Positions 61,737 through 64,000 of a stretch of 64,000 nucleotides of DNA are shown piece by piece. The stretch lies in the NCBI RefSeq assembly GCF_950100655.1, contig NZ_CATNLY010000051.1, forward strand, positions 325,105 through 389,104, read 5' to 3'. Within the stretch, counting starts at the first letter, position 1; the number at the start of each line of letters is the position of its first letter. Source of the stretch: Pleomorphomonas sp. T1.2MG-36. GTDB lineage: Bacteria; Pseudomonadota; Alphaproteobacteria; Rhizobiales; Pleomorphomonadaceae. The position numbers and the translations under genes were made by a program. Below the pieces are notes generated by a model that worked only from the letters and a program-made list of their open reading frames with translations, was not told the DNA's origin and ran no database searches.

Positions 61737-62128
61737 CTATGGCGTGCACACATCTGCGGCGAGAGGATAAGAGACAGCGGAACGCGGAGAACCATGCTGG
61801 CTCGGTTTTCGGGAGCGCGATATTGGCGTTGCGCCCCATCCTGCCTGAGGTCCTCGCTTTCGCAAGGATGACAGCGTGATGGAAGCGGGAGATAGCTGGA
61901 GTGCGCCGTACGGCTTGATGCCGCATGAGCGGAGCGGCAAGCGTTGCAAACGGCAGTGCGATGAAAGGGGGGCTCCATCTAACCGATTGTTATACCTATA
62001 TATAAATCTGTCATCCTTGCGCAGGCGAGGACCTCGGGCAGAACGGAGCGAGCCGCCGATATCGTGCTCCAGAAACCAAGCCTGATCTTCCGCGCTCCAC
62101 TTTCCCTGATCCCTCTCGCTGCTCATAG
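61737..62128. mobile_element. MITE-like inverted-repeat element, copy 4
   Basis: A 392-bp element from CTATGGCGTGCACACATCTG to TCATAG, with both inner arms lacking the palindrome insertion and the centre GATAGCTGGAG ... GGCAAGCGTTGC like copies 1 and 2. It fills most of the gap between the small RNA and the LysE-family gene. Confidence 0.7.
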
Positions 62129-62245
62129 CTCGGGATCGGGCGGCGCCGCTTCGCAGTGGTTAGTCTGGCTAATCCTTGGTAAGCAGCTTTAATTTGTCTA
62201 AACCGGTCGGCGCGGTTAGGGAGGCGCATCGAACGGGGGCGGCGC

Positions 62246-62866
62246 GTGGATTTCTCGGCCTATTTCTCACCCTATCTGGCCGGGCTCGGCATGGGCCTCA
62301 GCCTGATCGTCGCCATCGGCGCGCAGAATGCCTTCGTGCTCCGGCAGGGGCTGAGGGGCGGGCACGTGTTTGCCGTCTGCCTGACCTGCGCGCTGTCCGA
62401 CGTGGCGTTGATCGTGCTTGGCGTTTCCAGCTTCTCGCGCATTGCCGCCGTGCTGCCCTGGCTCGACCCGGTGATGCGGTTCGGCGGCGCCGCCTTCCTG
62501 GGGTTCTACGGCTTCAAGAACCTGATGTCGGCGCTGAAGTCGCATGGCGCGCTGGATGTCGGCGGCGGCAACGGGGCGACGCCGCTCATGCCGACGCTTC
62601 TCGCCTGCCTCGCCATCACCTGGCTCAACCCGCACGTCTATCTCGACACCGTGGTGCTGCTCGGCACCATCTCGACGCAGTATCCGGGGCATGAGGCGGC
62701 CTTCGCGCTCGGCGCCATGACCTCGTCCTTCGCCTTCTTCTTCTCGCTCGGCTACGGGGCGGCCAAGCTCCGGCCGATCTTCGCCCAGCCGACGGCCTGG
62801 CGCCTCCTCGAAGGCGCCATCGCCGTGATCATGTGGACGATCGCGGCAAGCCTGCTGATCGGGTGA
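62246..62866 (+). CDS. LysE/ArgO-family amino-acid exporter
   Basis: The 206-residue inner-membrane protein has about six helices and the LysE motif GLSLIVAIGAQNAFVLRQGL at residues 16-35, then LACLAITWLNPHVYLDT. These transporters export lysine, arginine or related basic amino acids. It begins with GTG at 62246. Its likely activator is the ArgP-type gene at 57518. A 44-bp hairpin repeat lies between its stop and that of the convergent AraC gene. Confidence 0.9.
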   Translation: MDFSAYFSPYLAGLGMGLSLIVAIGAQNAFVLRQGLRGGHVFAVCLTCALSDVALIVLGVSSFSRIAAVLPWLDPVMRFGGAAFLGFYGFKNLMSALKSHGALDVGGGNGATPLMPTLLACLAITWLNPHVYLDTVVLLGTISTQYPGHEAAFALGAMTSSFAFFFSLGYGAAKLRPIFAQPTAWRLLEGAIAVIMWTIAASLLIG

Positions 62867-62878
62867 CGTTGCCAAGAC

Positions 62879-62922
62879 GCAGTTCCGGACGCAAAACCGG
62901 TACCCACTTTTGCTGGAACTGC
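62879..62922. terminator. Family A hairpin between convergent stops
   Basis: GCAGTTCC ... GGAACTGC with core GCAAAACCGG-tac-CCACTTTTGC fills the 57 bp between the LysE stop and the AraC stop. With T-rich and A-rich stem sides it may stop transcription from both directions. Confidence 0.5.
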
Positions 62923-62923
62923 C

Positions 62924-63754
62924 TTAGCGCTGGATGCGGATGAGGCGCGGGGAGCGGCCGAAGTAATGGCGGAAGCGGGTCGAGAAGCTCGAGGGGTGCT
63001 CGTAGCCCAGCTCGACCGCGATGGCCGATACCGACATGTCGGTTTCCAGCAATAGGGCGTGGGCGCGCTCCATCCGCTGCTTCTCGGAGAACTGCATCGC
63101 CGACATGCCGAACATGTCGCGGAAGCCATATTGCAGCTTGGTGCGGTTGATGCCCACCAGCCGGCTTAGCTTCTGCATGTTGGGCGGGGCGGCGAGGTTC
63201 TCGATCAGGATGTCGCGCGCATGCACGATGGCGGAGATGTCGGACGGCGACAGCCGCGTCGGCCTCAGGCGCTGGTCCTCGACCAGGCTTTCCAGCGACA
63301 GCAGCAGCGCCTTCTGCGCCAGCGTGGCGATGCGGGCGCCGCCCAGCCCGTCGATCGGCTGGGAGGCGAGGGCGTTGATCACCGACCGGATCGGCTGGGT
63401 GAAGGTGAGTTCCCTGTAGAGGAACGGGCTGCCGTCGCCGTCGCCCGTGTCGACATGGTCGAGGAGGCGCAGGTTGAAGAAGTCCGCCAGCCAGCGCGGA
63501 TCGCAGGCGATGGTGACGAAGTGCTGGTGCCGCCGCCGGGGCACGCGGTCGACGATCATCTGGTCGGGCGACATCATCAGGATGCCGGCGCTGTGGTCGA
63601 CGATCTCGGCCACCGCCGTTTCGTTGGCGCGGCTCTCGATCGAGACGTCGAAATTGAAGTGAAAGCGAACGCGGCCGCCGTCGCTCACCTCGTAGTGGCG
63701 ATCCTCGTGGAAGGCGCAGTCGGCTATCAGGATCGAGCAATCGGGCGTGCGCAC
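62924..63754 (-). CDS. AraC-family regulator
   Basis: The 276-residue protein has a C-terminal AraC/XylS DNA-binding domain: LSRLVGINRTKLQYGFRDMFG and VSAIAVELGYEHPSSFSTRFRHYFGRSP. The N-terminal 150 residues (HEDRHYEVSDGGRVRFHFNF, PDQMIVDRVPRRRHQHF) resemble the PchR-type regulators of siderophore genes. The GTG at 63754 is used, but the frame remains open for some 35 further codons with a plausible protein sequence (NIVDETQLKREYNSRYEF) and no ATG, so the true start may be upstream at an unusual codon. Confidence 0.8.
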   Translation of the reverse strand: MRTPDCSILIADCAFHEDRHYEVSDGGRVRFHFNFDVSIESRANETAVAEIVDHSAGILMMSPDQMIVDRVPRRRHQHFVTIACDPRWLADFFNLRLLDHVDTGDGDGSPFLYRELTFTQPIRSVINALASQPIDGLGGARIATLAQKALLLSLESLVEDQRLRPTRLSPSDISAIVHARDILIENLAAPPNMQKLSRLVGINRTKLQYGFRDMFGMSAMQFSEKQRMERAHALLLETDMSVSAIAVELGYEHPSSFSTRFRHYFGRSPRLIRIQR

Positions 63755-63869
63755 GAAGCTCAGCCGGCCCTCGCCCTCGGCCTCCGACAGCGCCTTGGAG
63801 GCGAACTCGTATCGGCTGTTATATTCTCGCTTAAGTTGTGTCTCGTCGACGATATTGGCGCTTAAAAGT

Positions 63870-64000
63870 TGAATATACCCGGCCTACATCAAAACCCGGA
63901 AATTTCTCGGATCGATGATATGGAAGTCATCGGATATAAAGTCTCTCAACTTAGGCCATTGGCTTGGTAAAGTTTTCCGGAAGAACACGTTCACCGCATC
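63870..64000. other. AT-rich spacer at the right edge
   Basis: No frame or repeat is visible in the last 130 bases. The region is AT-rich (ATATACCCGG, GATATGGAAGTC) and probably holds the promoter of the AraC gene. Confidence 0.4.

Overview
The window reads as chromosomal DNA of a high-GC alphaproteobacterium, most likely a member of the Hyphomicrobiales. Supporting signs are a BioR-type biotin regulator with TTATAGATAA boxes, GGAAC-n16/17-CGTT/C promoters of the EcfG general-stress type, an HWE-type histidine kinase, twin DUF3563 micro-proteins and dense families of small palindromic intergenic repeats. Genus is not resolved. Three stretches look acquired because they are AT-richer than their surroundings: the Hachiman locus at the left edge, the restriction-modification pair at 43.7-46.3 kb and the J-like membrane-protein locus at 24.5-27.2 kb.

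Layout. 0-4 kb: Hachiman anti-phage genes (hamA cut by the window edge, hamB complete), then a MazE/MazF-type toxin-antitoxin pair. 4-19 kb: housekeeping and accessory metabolism: two alpha/beta hydrolases (one carrying an in-frame palindromic repeat, one dehalogenase-like), a histidine kinase, a manganese-catalase/YciE fusion, an ACT protein, an ArsR/monooxygenase divergon, a prephenate-dehydrogenase-like enzyme, a GH25 lysozyme lipoprotein, an orphan antitoxin, an SDR/GH130-like pair and a methyltransferase. 19-24 kb: a diguanylate cyclase framed by two DUF3563 genes, then an AraC/DUF2000 divergon. 24-28.5 kb: a tandem family of J-like/membrane proteins with a decayed third copy, then a ParS-RES toxin-antitoxin operon.

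28.6-40.5 kb is the most unusual part: five paralogous exported proteins joining one or two copies of an unrecognised Cys-pair domain to a trypsin-like protease domain. One member has lost all three catalytic residues, two members carry the N-terminal domain twice, and an autotransporter gene sits between members four and five. 40.5-50.7 kb: an acyltransferase, a methyltransferase, DUF3626, the type II restriction-modification pair, and the biotin block (bioB, bioY, bioR). 50.7-57.5 kb: a soluble chemoreceptor with a CZB domain and two tandem autotransporters sharing a roughly 600-bp identical tract, with a fragment of a lost LysR gene between them. 57.5-64 kb: an ArgP-type regulator, a TetR/beta-lactamase-fold divergon, a tandem UspA protein, a candidate structured small RNA with its own promoter and terminator, a LysE-family exporter and an AraC regulator.

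A family of 390-450-bp MITE-like inverted-repeat elements (four full copies, one partial, plus shorter relatives) and a 44-bp hairpin family that often abuts stop codons run through the intergenic spaces. No transposase, rRNA, tRNA or CRISPR array was recognised.
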